9,543 nucleotides of DNA from CAIOSQ01 sp044359885 (GTDB lineage: Bacteria; Pseudomonadota; Alphaproteobacteria; CACIAM-22H2): the NCBI GenBank assembly GCA_044359885.1, contig JBIKLI010000156.1, positions 1-9,543 of the forward strand, given 5' to 3'. Each line of letters begins with the position of its first letter. Position 1 is the stretch's first letter. Shown in pieces: positions 1-6,713 of the stretch. The notes under the pieces are model-generated. The model ran no database searches. It was not told the DNA's origin and was given only the letters and a program-made list of their open reading frames with translations. The position numbers and the translations under genes were made by a program.

Positions 1-820
1 CCGCCCAGGGCCCAAGGCTGCCCTGCAACGCCGCGACCCCTTCCAGCGTGCGCAGCGTCGTGGTGCCGACCGCGACGACGCGCCCGCCGCGCGCGCGGGT
101 CGCGGCGATCGCGGCGGCCGTCTCCGCCGGCAGCTCGGCCCATTCCGCGTGCATGACATGCGCCGCGACGTCCTCGGTCTTGACCGGCAGGAACGTGCCG
201 GCACCGACATGCAGCGTGACCTGGGCATGGCCGATGCCGGCCTCGGCGAGGCGCGCCATCAGCCGCGGCGTGAAATGCAGGCCCGCGGTGGGCGCCGCCA
301 CCGCGCCGTCGCGCCGCGCGAACATGGTCTGGTAGTCGGCATCGTCCTCGGGCCCGGCGCCCGAGCGCTTGATATAGGGCGGCAGCGGCATGCGCCCGTG
401 GCACGCCAGGGCCGCCATCAGCGCCGCCCCGCCGCGATCGAAGCGCAGCGTCGCCGCCCCGCCCTCGCCGCGCGCCAGCACTTCGGCCGCGAAATCCCCG
501 GCGAAGACCAGCCGGTCGCCGGCCGCGAGTTTCTTCGCCGGCCGCGCGAAGGCCTGCCAGGTCGCCTCGTCAACCGCCTTGTGCAGCGTCACCCCGATGC
601 GCGCCGCGCCGCGCATCCCGGTCAGCTGGGCGCGGATCACCCGCGTGTCGTTGGAGACCAGCAGATCGCCCGCGCGCAGCCGCCCCGGCAGGTCGAGCAT
701 CGCGCGATCCGAAAGCCCCGCCGGCGCGATCTCCAGCAGCCGCGCCGCATCGCGCGGCCGCACGGGGTGCTGCGCGATCCGCTCGGGCGGCAGGTCGAAG
801 TCGAAATCCGAGAGCTTCAT
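1..820 (-). CDS. queA: S-adenosylmethionine:tRNA ribosyltransferase-isomerase (QueA), 3' end cut by the window
   Basis: QueA transfers and isomerises the ribosyl part of S-adenosylmethionine onto 7-aminomethyl-7-deazaguanine in tRNA, giving epoxyqueuosine at wobble position 34; it is cytoplasmic. The start is the ATG read at 820-818, and 273 residues are visible of a family length near 345. Family landmarks appear in order: the N-terminus MKLSDFDFDLPPERIAQHP, DLLVSNDTRVIRAQL (about residues 52-66), PLPPYI (145-150), YQTMFA followed by AAPTAGLHFT (163-184), LHVGAGTFLPV (203-213), the HVMHAE segment (221-226) and VGTTTLRTLE (251-260). The missing C-terminal quarter should carry the conserved PGY and TNFHLP segments. 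The gene is divergent from the dehydrogenase at 1002, and a palindromic repeat lies in the shared upstream region. Family assignment is very secure; I saw no damage within the visible part. Confidence 0.96.
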   Translation of the reverse strand, partial: MKLSDFDFDLPPERIAQHPVRPRDAARLLEIAPAGLSDRAMLDLPGRLRAGDLLVSNDTRVIRAQLTGMRGAARIGVTLHKAVDEATWQAFARPAKKLAAGDRLVFAGDFAAEVLARGEGGAATLRFDRGGAALMAALACHGRMPLPPYIKRSGAGPEDDADYQTMFARRDGAVAAPTAGLHFTPRLMARLAEAGIGHAQVTLHVGAGTFLPVKTEDVAAHVMHAEWAELPAETAAAIAATRARGGRVVAVGTTTLRTLEGVAALQGSLGPWA

Positions 821-852
821 GACGGCGGCGGTTCTATCCGAACGCCAAACCC

Positions 853-932
853 CTCTCCAGCGCAGAAACGCCCCGGCGCGACGACCCCGACAGCGCGGGA
901 CGGCCGGCGGCGCGTTTGCGCGCTGGAGGGCG
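853..932. repeat. Imperfect palindromic repeat element, copy 1
   Basis: The arms are 855-875 and 908-928. They pair through CTCCAGCGC (855-863) with GCGCTGGAG (920-928) and AAACGC (866-871) with GCGTTT (912-917), interrupted by a two-base and a one-base mismatch. The element is homologous to the perfect palindrome at 1795-1878: 853-882 matches 1799-1828 at 27 of 30 positions, and 914-932 matches 1858-1876 at 17 of 19. It lies in the 181-base divergent region between queA and the dehydrogenase. The rest of that region shows no promoter I could defend. This looks like a degenerate copy of an interspersed palindromic repeat; a regulatory or mobile role is unproven. Confidence 0.8.
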
Positions 933-987
933 TCTTTGCTGGCCTCGGGCGCCCGGACCATGCCAGCGTCGCCACGGGATCGGTCGC

Positions 988-996
988 GAGGGGGAG
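988..996 (+). promoter_or_regulatory. Ribosome binding site of the dehydrogenase gene
   Basis: The purine-rich run GAGGGGGAG ends five bases before the ATG at 1002. It favours that start over an in-frame ATG at 960, which would add 14 residues unlike the usual N-terminus of the family. Confidence 0.7.
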
Positions 997-1001
997 TCGT
1001 C

Positions 1002-1787
1002 ATGTCGGATCTGTCGGGCAAGGTGGTCTGGATCACCGGGGCGGGCAGCGGGGTCGGCGAGTCGGCGGCGCGGGGCTTCGCCGCGGCGGGGGCGCGGGTG
1101 GTGCTGACCGGCCGGCGCGCCGAACCGCTGGCGGCGGTCGCGGCGGGCATCGCCGCCGCCGGCGGCGACGCCATCTGTCTGCCGGGGGATCTGGCGCGCC
1201 GGCAGGTCCCCTATCGCATCGCGCGGGACATCCTGGCCGCGCATGGCCGCATCGACATCCTGGTCAACAATGCCGGCGTCAATGTTCCCAATCGCGGCTG
1301 GAAGGATCTGGACGCCGACACCATCGCGCTGCTGATCGACGCCAACCTGACCAGCGCGATGTTCTGCGCCCATGCGGTGCTGCCGGCGATGCGCGCCCAG
1401 GGCGACGGCATCCTGATCCATACGGCCTCGGGCGCCGGCCGCTGGGTGAGCCTGCTGTCCGGCCCCGGCTACACGGCGGCCAAGCACGGGATGGTGGCGA
1501 TGAGCCACCAGCTCAACATGTCGGAATGCGTCAACGGGATCCGGTCGATGGTGATCTGCCCCGGCGAGATCGCGACGCCGATCCTGAAGAACCGGCCGAT
1601 CCCGCTGACGCCGCAGGAACTCGACCGCATGCTGAAGCCCGAGGACGTCGCCGATCTGATGCTCTACTGCGCGCGGCTGCCCCGGCATGTGAACCTGAAC
1701 GAGGTCGTGATGCTGCCGGCGTGGAACCGCGCCTATGTCGCGGCCCTGGACGCCCAGGCCCGCGAACGCGCCGCCAAGGGCGCGTGA
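1002..1787 (+). CDS. Classical short-chain dehydrogenase/reductase (SDR), substrate unknown
   Basis: A 261-residue NAD(P)-dependent oxidoreductase with a single Rossmann domain, normal length for the classical SDR family; cytoplasmic. The cofactor glycine motif TGAGSGVG is at residues 12-19. TGRR at 37-40 follows the second strand, and its arginines hint at NADP preference. NNAG is at 89-92 and the structural Asn is N115. The catalytic set is probably S143, Y157 and K161 (YTAAK), with the serine 14 rather than the usual 13 residues before the tyrosine. The tail MLPAWNRAYV resembles SDRs annotated only generically, so no substrate is proposed. The gene sits alone between queA (divergent) and a membrane sugar-phosphate transferase, and is bracketed by two related palindromic repeats, the second starting 8 bases after its stop. 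No functional link to the glycan genes is visible. Confidence 0.94.
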   Translation: MSDLSGKVVWITGAGSGVGESAARGFAAAGARVVLTGRRAEPLAAVAAGIAAAGGDAICLPGDLARRQVPYRIARDILAAHGRIDILVNNAGVNVPNRGWKDLDADTIALLIDANLTSAMFCAHAVLPAMRAQGDGILIHTASGAGRWVSLLSGPGYTAAKHGMVAMSHQLNMSECVNGIRSMVICPGEIATPILKNRPIPLTPQELDRMLKPEDVADLMLYCARLPRHVNLNEVVMLPAWNRAYVAALDAQARERAAKGA

Positions 1788-1794
1788 TCGCGAA

Positions 1795-1878
1795 ACCGCT
1801 CTCCAGCGCGGAAACTCCCCGGCGCAACCGTCTCGTCGGCGGAACTGTCGGTGGGGAGTTTCCGCGCTGGAGAGCGGT
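1795..1878. repeat. Palindromic repeat element with perfect 26-base arms, copy 2
   Basis: Left arm 1795-1820 and right arm 1853-1878 are exact reverse complements over 26 bases, with a 32-base spacer (1821-1852). The arms contain the core CTCTCCAGCGCGGAAAC. A short secondary pairing, ACCG (1827-1830) with CGGT (1849-1852), is possible in the spacer. The element fills most of the gap between the dehydrogenase stop (1787) and the next start (1906). There is no T-run after it, so it is not a classical intrinsic terminator, though a stem this long could stabilise the upstream mRNA 3' end or impede polymerase. It shares sequence and orientation of the asymmetric segment (CCCCGGCGC after the left arm) with the copy at 853-932. 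Confidence 0.92.
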
Positions 1879-1905
1879 CCGGTTGCGGACATAAGCTCGC
1901 CGCCC

Positions 1906-2937
1906 ATGACCCGATTCGTCGTCGTCCATGCCGTGATCTATGCGGCGCTCGGCGGTGTCGCCGCCGCCATCGCCTGGGCGATGGCGCGCTGGCGGCCGCT
2001 GATGGATGCGCCCAACGACCGCTCCTCGCATGTCCGTCCGACGCCGCGCGGCGGCGGGGTCGGGATCGTCGTGGCGGCGCTGTGCGGCTGGGTGATGTTC
2101 TGGAGCGCCGGCTTCGGCTCGCGGCCGGCCGGCGCGCCGGAGTTCGGGCTCGCTGCCGGAGCGCTGGTGGTGGCGCTGGCCGGGCTCATGGACGACCGCC
2201 GCGCCCAGCCCGCGTCGATCAAGCTGGGGGCGCAGGCGCTGGCGGCGGGAATCGCGATCGGCTGCGGCCTCGCCATCGAGCGCGTGGCGCTGCCCGGGCT
2301 GGGCGTGGTCGAACTCGGCCCGCTGGCCTGGCCACTGACCTTCCTGTGGCTGGTCGGGCTGACCAACGCCTTCAATTTCATGGACGGGCTCGACGGACTC
2401 GCGGCCGCAACCGCGACCATCGCGGCGGCCGCGCTGGCCCTGGTCGCGCAGGCCAGCGGCAACGGGCCGGTCGCGGCGCTCGCCTGGTCGCTGGCCGCGG
2501 CCAGCGCCGGGTTCCTGCTGCTCAACCGGCCGCCCGCGCGCATCTTCATGGGCGATGTCGGCAGCCAGTTCCTGGGCTTCGCCTTCGCCGGCCTGGGCGT
2601 GCTGATGGCCGCGCGCATGGACGATGGCGGCGGCGCGCTGCTGGTACCGCTGCTGCTGTTCCATTTCCTCTTCGACACCTTGCTCACCGCGTGGCGGCGC
2701 TGGCGGCGCGGCGCGGCGCTGTGGCAGGCCCATCGCGAGCATCTCTACCAGCGGCTCAACCGCACCGGCCTCAGCCATGGCTGGGTCACGCTCGTGGTCA
2801 GCGCCGCCGCGCTGTCCGCCGCGGCGCTGGCCCTTGCGGCAGCCGACGCGGACGGGCTGTGGCGCGGCTTCGGCGTCGCCTTCGCCCTGCAGCTCGCCTA
2901 CGCGGCCTGGGTCGCACGCCGCGAGGCATCGCGCTGA
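1906..2937 (+). CDS. Polyprenyl-phosphate sugar-1-phosphate transferase, WecA/WbpL/MraY superfamily
   Basis: A 343-residue inner-membrane enzyme expected to move a sugar-1-phosphate (typically an N-acetylhexosamine) from a UDP-sugar to undecaprenyl phosphate, the first step of O-antigen or related glycan assembly. It is highly hydrophobic, with about ten membrane segments. Family signatures on the cytoplasmic loops: NDRSSHVRPTPRGGG (about residues 38-52), GLMDDR near residue 100, NAFNFMDGLDGLA (about 154-166), MGDVGSQFLGF (about 215-225), and HREHLYQRLNRTG (about 276-288), the basic loop typical of the WecA/WbpL group rather than MraY. The ATG at 1906 puts the first membrane helix at the N-terminus. 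No good Shine-Dalgarno precedes it, and an in-frame ATG at 1735 would add 57 residues encoded by the dehydrogenase end and the palindrome, so I reject it. It probably initiates the glycan made by this locus; the sugar cannot be read from sequence. Confidence 0.92.
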   Translation: MTRFVVVHAVIYAALGGVAAAIAWAMARWRPLMDAPNDRSSHVRPTPRGGGVGIVVAALCGWVMFWSAGFGSRPAGAPEFGLAAGALVVALAGLMDDRRAQPASIKLGAQALAAGIAIGCGLAIERVALPGLGVVELGPLAWPLTFLWLVGLTNAFNFMDGLDGLAAATATIAAAALALVAQASGNGPVAALAWSLAAASAGFLLLNRPPARIFMGDVGSQFLGFAFAGLGVLMAARMDDGGGALLVPLLLFHFLFDTLLTAWRRWRRGAALWQAHREHLYQRLNRTGLSHGWVTLVVSAAALSAAALALAAADADGLWRGFGVAFALQLAYAAWVARREASR

Positions 2938-2944
2938 GCGCGCC

Positions 2945-4357
2945 TCAGTCGCCGGACGGCGGTGCGGGCATCGCGGCCACGCGCTCCAGCGCCGCCCCCA
3001 GCGACAGCACGCCCTCCTCGTTCCAGCGCGGCCCCACCACCTGCAGGCCGACCGGCAGACCGGACCGGTCGAGACCCGCCGGCACGCAGAGCACCGGCAG
3101 GCCGGTCAGGCTGAACACGAAGGTCGGCGCCAGCCAGTCGACATAGGTCTCCATCTTCCGTCCGCCGACCAGCTCGGGATAGTTCTGCTCGACCGGGAAG
3201 GGCGGCACCGGCGCGCAGGGCGTGAGCAGGCGGTCGTGGCGCGAGAAGAAGGCGGCCATGGCCGCCAGCAGCCGCGCGCGGCTGCGTTCGCCCTCGGCCA
3301 GGTCGCGTGGCGACTGGGCCAGGCCGAAACGCAGATTGCCGGCGAAATTGGGGCCCAGCCGGTCGATGCGGTCGAGCATGTCGAGCCCGCCATTGAGCAC
3401 GAACTGGCCGCGCAGCTGCATGAAGGCCCGGCGATGGGCGGACAGGTCCAGATCGACCTCCTCGACCGTGCAGCCAAGGTCGCGCAGCGCGAAGGCCGAA
3501 TTGCGGGCGACGCGCTCGACCTCCGGATCGATGCCGATGCGCGCGACATCGGCGCAATAGGCGATACGCAGTCCCGGCCGCGGCGCCGCCGCGGCGGCCG
3601 CGGGAAAGTCGCGCCCTTCGACCGGGACGACGAACGGCTCGAGCGGATGCGGACCTGCGATCGCCTGCAGCATCAGCGCGACATCGGCGACGTTGCGCGC
3701 CATGGGGCCGTCGACGCTCAGCGGGTTCCAGGGCTGGTCGGACGGCACCAGCGGCACGAGGCCGGGCGAGGGCCGCAATCCCACGACGCCGCAGAACGAC
3801 GCCGGCAGGCGCAGCGAGCCGCCCAGATCGGAGCCCGTGGCCAGCGCGAACATGCCGGCGGCCAGGCCCGCGGCGCCGCCGCCGGTCGAGCCCGAGGCGG
3901 ACAGCGCCGGGTTCCAGGGATTGCGCGTCGGCCCGAACAGCGCGTTCGTCGTATGCGCGCCATAGGCGAATTCCGGCACGTTGGTCTTGCCGAGCACGAT
4001 CGCGTCCGCGGCCTTCAGCCGCGCCACGATCACGGCATCCTCGGCCGGCACATGGTCCTTCATCGTCGCCGACCCGTAGGTCGTGCGGATGCCGGCCGTG
4101 GGATGCGTGTCCTTGACCCCGACCGGCACGCCGGCGAGCAGCCCCAGCGGCGCGCCCGCGGCCCGGCGCCGCTCGATGTCGCGCGCCTGCTCCAGCGCCT
4201 GCGCCGCAGTCTCGGTGACCACGGCGTTCAGCTGCGGATTGCGCCGCGCGATCGAGGCCAGATGGGCCTGCACGACGGCGGTGGGCGTCAATTCGTCGCT
4301 GCGGATCTTGAGCGCGATGCAGGCGGCGGACAGGCCGGCGATGGCGGAATGGGTCAT
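2945..4357 (-). CDS. Amidase-signature family hydrolase (GatA-like amidase)
   Basis: A 470-residue amide hydrolase of the amidase-signature family. The Ser-cisSer-Lys triad is intact: K82 in VGVKDT, cis-Ser S157 in SGSTGGG, and nucleophile S181 in SDLGGSLRLPASFCG. The 24-residue spacing from S157 to S181 equals that in fatty acid amide hydrolase (217/241). The second serine of the usual GSSGG motif is threonine (T158). There is no signal peptide, so it is likely cytoplasmic. The start is the ATG read at 4357-4355, giving the usual N-terminal helices before the triad. It converges on the sugar-phosphate transferase with 7 bases between stops and diverges from the aminotransferase operon. No gatB or gatC is nearby, so a role in Glu-tRNA(Gln) amidation is unlikely; a stand-alone amidase on an unknown small amide fits better. 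The link to the glycan genes is only positional. Confidence 0.93.
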   Translation of the reverse strand: MTHSAIAGLSAACIALKIRSDELTPTAVVQAHLASIARRNPQLNAVVTETAAQALEQARDIERRRAAGAPLGLLAGVPVGVKDTHPTAGIRTTYGSATMKDHVPAEDAVIVARLKAADAIVLGKTNVPEFAYGAHTTNALFGPTRNPWNPALSASGSTGGGAAGLAAGMFALATGSDLGGSLRLPASFCGVVGLRPSPGLVPLVPSDQPWNPLSVDGPMARNVADVALMLQAIAGPHPLEPFVVPVEGRDFPAAAAAAPRPGLRIAYCADVARIGIDPEVERVARNSAFALRDLGCTVEEVDLDLSAHRRAFMQLRGQFVLNGGLDMLDRIDRLGPNFAGNLRFGLAQSPRDLAEGERSRARLLAAMAAFFSRHDRLLTPCAPVPPFPVEQNYPELVGGRKMETYVDWLAPTFVFSLTGLPVLCVPAGLDRSGLPVGLQVVGPRWNEEGVLSLGAALERVAAMPAPPSGD

Positions 4358-4466
4358 GGGAGTTCGGCGGGCGCCCTGGCTGGAGGTCGATTCGAGGCCA
4401 CAGACTAGCGCCGAAGCGCGCCGCTCCCGAGACGCGGTTTCGAACGACACCCAGGAGGTCCGCCCC
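4358..4466. other. Divergent intergenic region between amidase and aminotransferase operon
   Basis: These 109 bases must hold the promoter of the amidase and probably that of the plus-strand operon, since all downstream junctions are short or overlapping. I see no convincing -35/-10 pair, operator palindrome or riboswitch in it. The only clear signal is the Shine-Dalgarno at 4453-4459. Confidence 0.5.
4453..4459 (+). promoter_or_regulatory. Strong ribosome binding site of the aminotransferase gene
   Basis: AGGAGGT is a near-ideal Shine-Dalgarno sequence, with its AGGAGG core ending eight bases before the ATG at 4467. It is the strongest such site in the window and marks the start of the operon. 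Confidence 0.85.
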
Positions 4467-5627
4467 ATGCACCGCAACGTTCCCTTCTTCCGACACGCGC
4501 TGGGCGCCGCCGACGCGGCGCGCGTCGCCGCCGTCCTCGACACGCCGATGCTGACCTCGGGCGACGTGGGCCGCACGGTCGAGACGCAGCTGCGGGCCTT
4601 CTTCGGGACGCGGCACGCGGGCCTCGTGAATTCATGGACCAACGGCGCGGTGGCCGCGCTGCTGGCGCTCGACATCGGTCCGGGCGACGAGGTGATCGTG
4701 CCGGCGATGACCTTCGTCGCCACCGCGAACGCGGCCGAACTCGTCGGCGCGAAGCCGGTCTTCGCCGACGTCGATCCGGGGACGCTGCTGCTGACGACCG
4801 ACGCGGTCCTGTCCGCCCTCACCCCGCGCACCCGCGCGGTCGTGCCGGTGCATCTCTACGGCCAGATGGCCGACATGCGCGCGCTGCGCGCGGGACTCGA
4901 CGCGGCCGGCCGCGCCGACGTGCGGCTGGTCGAGGACGCGGCGCATTGCTTCGAGGGCAGCCGCGCGGAACAGCTTCCGGGCATGCACTCGGACATCGCG
5001 CTGTTCTCGTTCTACGCGACGAAGAACGTGACCTGCGGCGAGGGCGGCGCCTATGCCACCAACAGCGACCTGCTGGCGGAGCGGATGGCGCAGACCCGGC
5101 TGCATGGCATGAACGCCGGTGCGGCCGAACGCTTCCGTGCGGGCGCCTACCGACATTGGGACATGGCGCGGCTCGGGACCAAGGCCAACCTGCCGGATCT
5201 GCTCGCAGCCCTGTTGCCGCCGCAGATCGAGACGATCCGGGCGCGGTTGCCGCGGCGCGCCGCCCTGGCGCGGCGCTACGACGACGCGCTCGCCGGCCTG
5301 CCGATCCGGCGGCCGACGAGCGATCCCGGCACCGTCAGCGCCCACCACATCTATCCGATCCATGTGCCGCCCGCGATCCGAGACGAGTCGATCGCCGCGC
5401 TCAACGCGGCGGGGGTGTCGGTCGCGGTCAACTACCGCGCCGTGCCCACACGCGCCTACTACCGCCGCAAATACGGCTACCGGCCCGGGGATTTCCCGGT
5501 CAGCGATTCCTGGGGCGAGGGGACGATCACGCTGCCCTTCTTCCCGGAGATGGCGACCGAGGATCAGGACCATGTCGTCGCCGTGCTGCGCGAGCGGATC
5601 GCGCCGTTGTGCCGCCGCGCGGCCTGA
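4467..5627 (+). CDS. DegT/DnrJ/EryC1-family PLP-dependent sugar aminotransferase
   Basis: A 386-residue cytoplasmic enzyme that would transaminate a nucleotide-linked keto sugar, usually with glutamate as donor, to give an amino sugar for a surface glycan. Fold type I features appear in order: LTSGDVGRTVE (about residues 29-40), the cofactor-pocket segment NSWTNGAVAALLAL (55-68), PAMTFVATANA (79-89), HLYGQMADM (129-137), EDAAH at 156-160 with D157 expected to contact the PLP pyridine nitrogen, and FSFYATKNVTCGEGG (180-194) with K186 as the Schiff-base lysine. The C-terminal VNYRAVPTRAYY (321-332) is the family's substrate-side motif. ArnB, PseC and WbpE belong to this family, and I cannot tell which keto sugar is used. 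It opens the operon, 33 bases before the epimerase, and all key residues are present. Confidence 0.95.
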   Translation: MHRNVPFFRHALGAADAARVAAVLDTPMLTSGDVGRTVETQLRAFFGTRHAGLVNSWTNGAVAALLALDIGPGDEVIVPAMTFVATANAAELVGAKPVFADVDPGTLLLTTDAVLSALTPRTRAVVPVHLYGQMADMRALRAGLDAAGRADVRLVEDAAHCFEGSRAEQLPGMHSDIALFSFYATKNVTCGEGGAYATNSDLLAERMAQTRLHGMNAGAAERFRAGAYRHWDMARLGTKANLPDLLAALLPPQIETIRARLPRRAALARRYDDALAGLPIRRPTSDPGTVSAHHIYPIHVPPAIRDESIAALNAAGVSVAVNYRAVPTRAYYRRKYGYRPGDFPVSDSWGEGTITLPFFPEMATEDQDHVVAVLRERIAPLCRRAA

Positions 5628-5649
5628 GCGCGCGGACCGATCCGATAGC

Positions 5650-5653
5650 GGAG
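5650..5653 (+). promoter_or_regulatory. Ribosome binding site of the epimerase gene
   Basis: GGAG lies seven bases before the ATG at 5661, in the 33-base gap after the aminotransferase stop. It supports this start, which puts 17 residues before the cofactor glycine motif. Confidence 0.6.
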
Positions 5654-5660
5654 AAAAGCG

Positions 5661-6713
5661 ATGCCATCCACCACCCACGACCAGACCCCGGCGCGGACCA
5701 TCCTGGTTTCCGGCGCCGGCGGCTACATCGGCAGCGTGCTCACCCGCGAGCTGCTCGCGGCGGGTCACCGCGTCGTCGCCTACGACCGTTTCTTCTTCGG
5801 GCGCGACGCGCTCGCCGGCGCCGACGGCGACGGCCGGCTGACCTTGGTCCAGAAGGACATCCGCGACGCGGAGCCGCGAGATCTGACCGGCGTCGACGTG
5901 GTCTGCGACCTCGCGGCGCTGTCCAACGATCCCAGCGGCGAGATCGATCCCGGCCTGACCCACGCCATAAACCACGACGGGCGCCGGCGGCTCAGCGCCG
6001 CGGCCAAGCGCGCCGGGGTCGGCCGCTACGTCCTGTCCAGCTCCTGCTCGGTCTACGGCGCCGGCGACACGCTGGAACTGACCGAGGACGCCGCGACGGC
6101 GCCGCTGACGGCCTACGCGGAGTCGACGCTGAACGCGGAACGCGACGCGCTGGCCCTCGCCGGCGACGGCTTCTGCCCGGTGGTGCTGCGCAACGCGACC
6201 GTGTTCGGCGTGTCGCCGCGCATGCGCTTCGACCTGGTCATCAATCTCATGACGCTGCACGCGGTGGAGCGCGGCCATATCACGGTGATGGGCGGCGGAC
6301 GGCAATGGCGCCCGCTGGTCCATGTCCGCGACGTCGCGCGCGCCTTCTGCGCCGCGATCGAGGCCCCGGCGGCCCAGGTCGCCGGCCAGGTGTTCAACAT
6401 CGGCCTGTGCAACCACCAGATCCGCAGCCTCGCGTTCATCGTGCGCGAGACGCTGCCCATCCCGGTGACCGTCGCGGTGGCTCCCGACGACGCGGACCGC
6501 CGCAACTACAGCATCTCCTTCGCCAAGGCCCGGCGCGTGCTGGGCTTCGCCGCCACCCACGGCATCGAGCACGGGGTGCGCGAGATCTACGACGCGCTCA
6601 AATACGGCCGCGTCGACAGCGGGCCCCGAACGGTCACCGTCGGCTGGTATCGTTCGATCCTGGAGGCCAAGCGGCTGATCTCGGCGGTCGAACTGAACGG
6701 GCGCGTGCTTTGA
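5661..6713 (+). CDS. Extended-SDR nucleotide-sugar epimerase/dehydratase with YxxxT instead of YxxxK
   Basis: A 350-residue NAD(P)-binding protein of the UDP-glucose 4-epimerase/dTDP-glucose dehydratase superfamily, expected to act on a nucleotide sugar in the cytoplasm. The dinucleotide motif GAGGYIG is at residues 18-24, DLAALSND at 83-90, and the active-site strand SSSCSVYG at 126-133. LRNATVFGVSPRMRFDLVIN (176-195) and RPLVHVRDVARAF (217-229) are typical of a subfamily whose members normally read YAESK at the catalytic site. Here 6114-6128 encodes YAEST, so Y152 is present but the usual lysine is T156 (ACG, one base from AAG). This may mean altered chemistry, a binding role, an inactive enzyme or a sequence error. 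Family-wide features are otherwise intact over full length. The stop overlaps the TTG start of the next gene. Confidence 0.92.
   Translation: MPSTTHDQTPARTILVSGAGGYIGSVLTRELLAAGHRVVAYDRFFFGRDALAGADGDGRLTLVQKDIRDAEPRDLTGVDVVCDLAALSNDPSGEIDPGLTHAINHDGRRRLSAAAKRAGVGRYVLSSSCSVYGAGDTLELTEDAATAPLTAYAESTLNAERDALALAGDGFCPVVLRNATVFGVSPRMRFDLVINLMTLHAVERGHITVMGGGRQWRPLVHVRDVARAFCAAIEAPAAQVAGQVFNIGLCNHQIRSLAFIVRETLPIPVTVAVAPDDADRRNYSISFAKARRVLGFAATHGIEHGVREIYDALKYGRVDSGPRTVTVGWYRSILEAKRLISAVELNGRVL

Noticed and set aside
821..852. Possible -10-like GATAGA on the minus strand upstream of queA
   Set aside because: No matching -35 at suitable spacing could be found, so no promoter is claimed.
960..1001. 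Alternative upstream ATG for the dehydrogenase
   Set aside because: It would add 14 residues unlike the family; the ATG at 1002 has a better-placed ribosome binding site and gives the standard SDR N-terminus.
1795..1878. Palindrome read as a rho-independent terminator
   Set aside because: The stem is long but no T-tract follows on either side, and a related copy lies upstream of the dehydrogenase in a divergent region where a terminator is not expected.
149..1894. Long plus-strand open frame across queA and the dehydrogenase, and similar long frames opposite other genes
   Set aside because: Very high GC content leaves most frames open; translations are arginine/alanine-rich with no family motifs and overlap well-supported genes.
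2934..2948. Small inverted repeat CTGAG/CTCAG between the convergent stops
   Set aside because: Only five base pairs with a five-base loop and no T-run; too weak to call a terminator, and it arises partly from the two stop codons themselves.
2945..4357. Amidase as gatA of the Glu-tRNA(Gln) amidotransferase
   Set aside because: No gatC or gatB adjacent; the family is large and the triad alone does not identify GatA.
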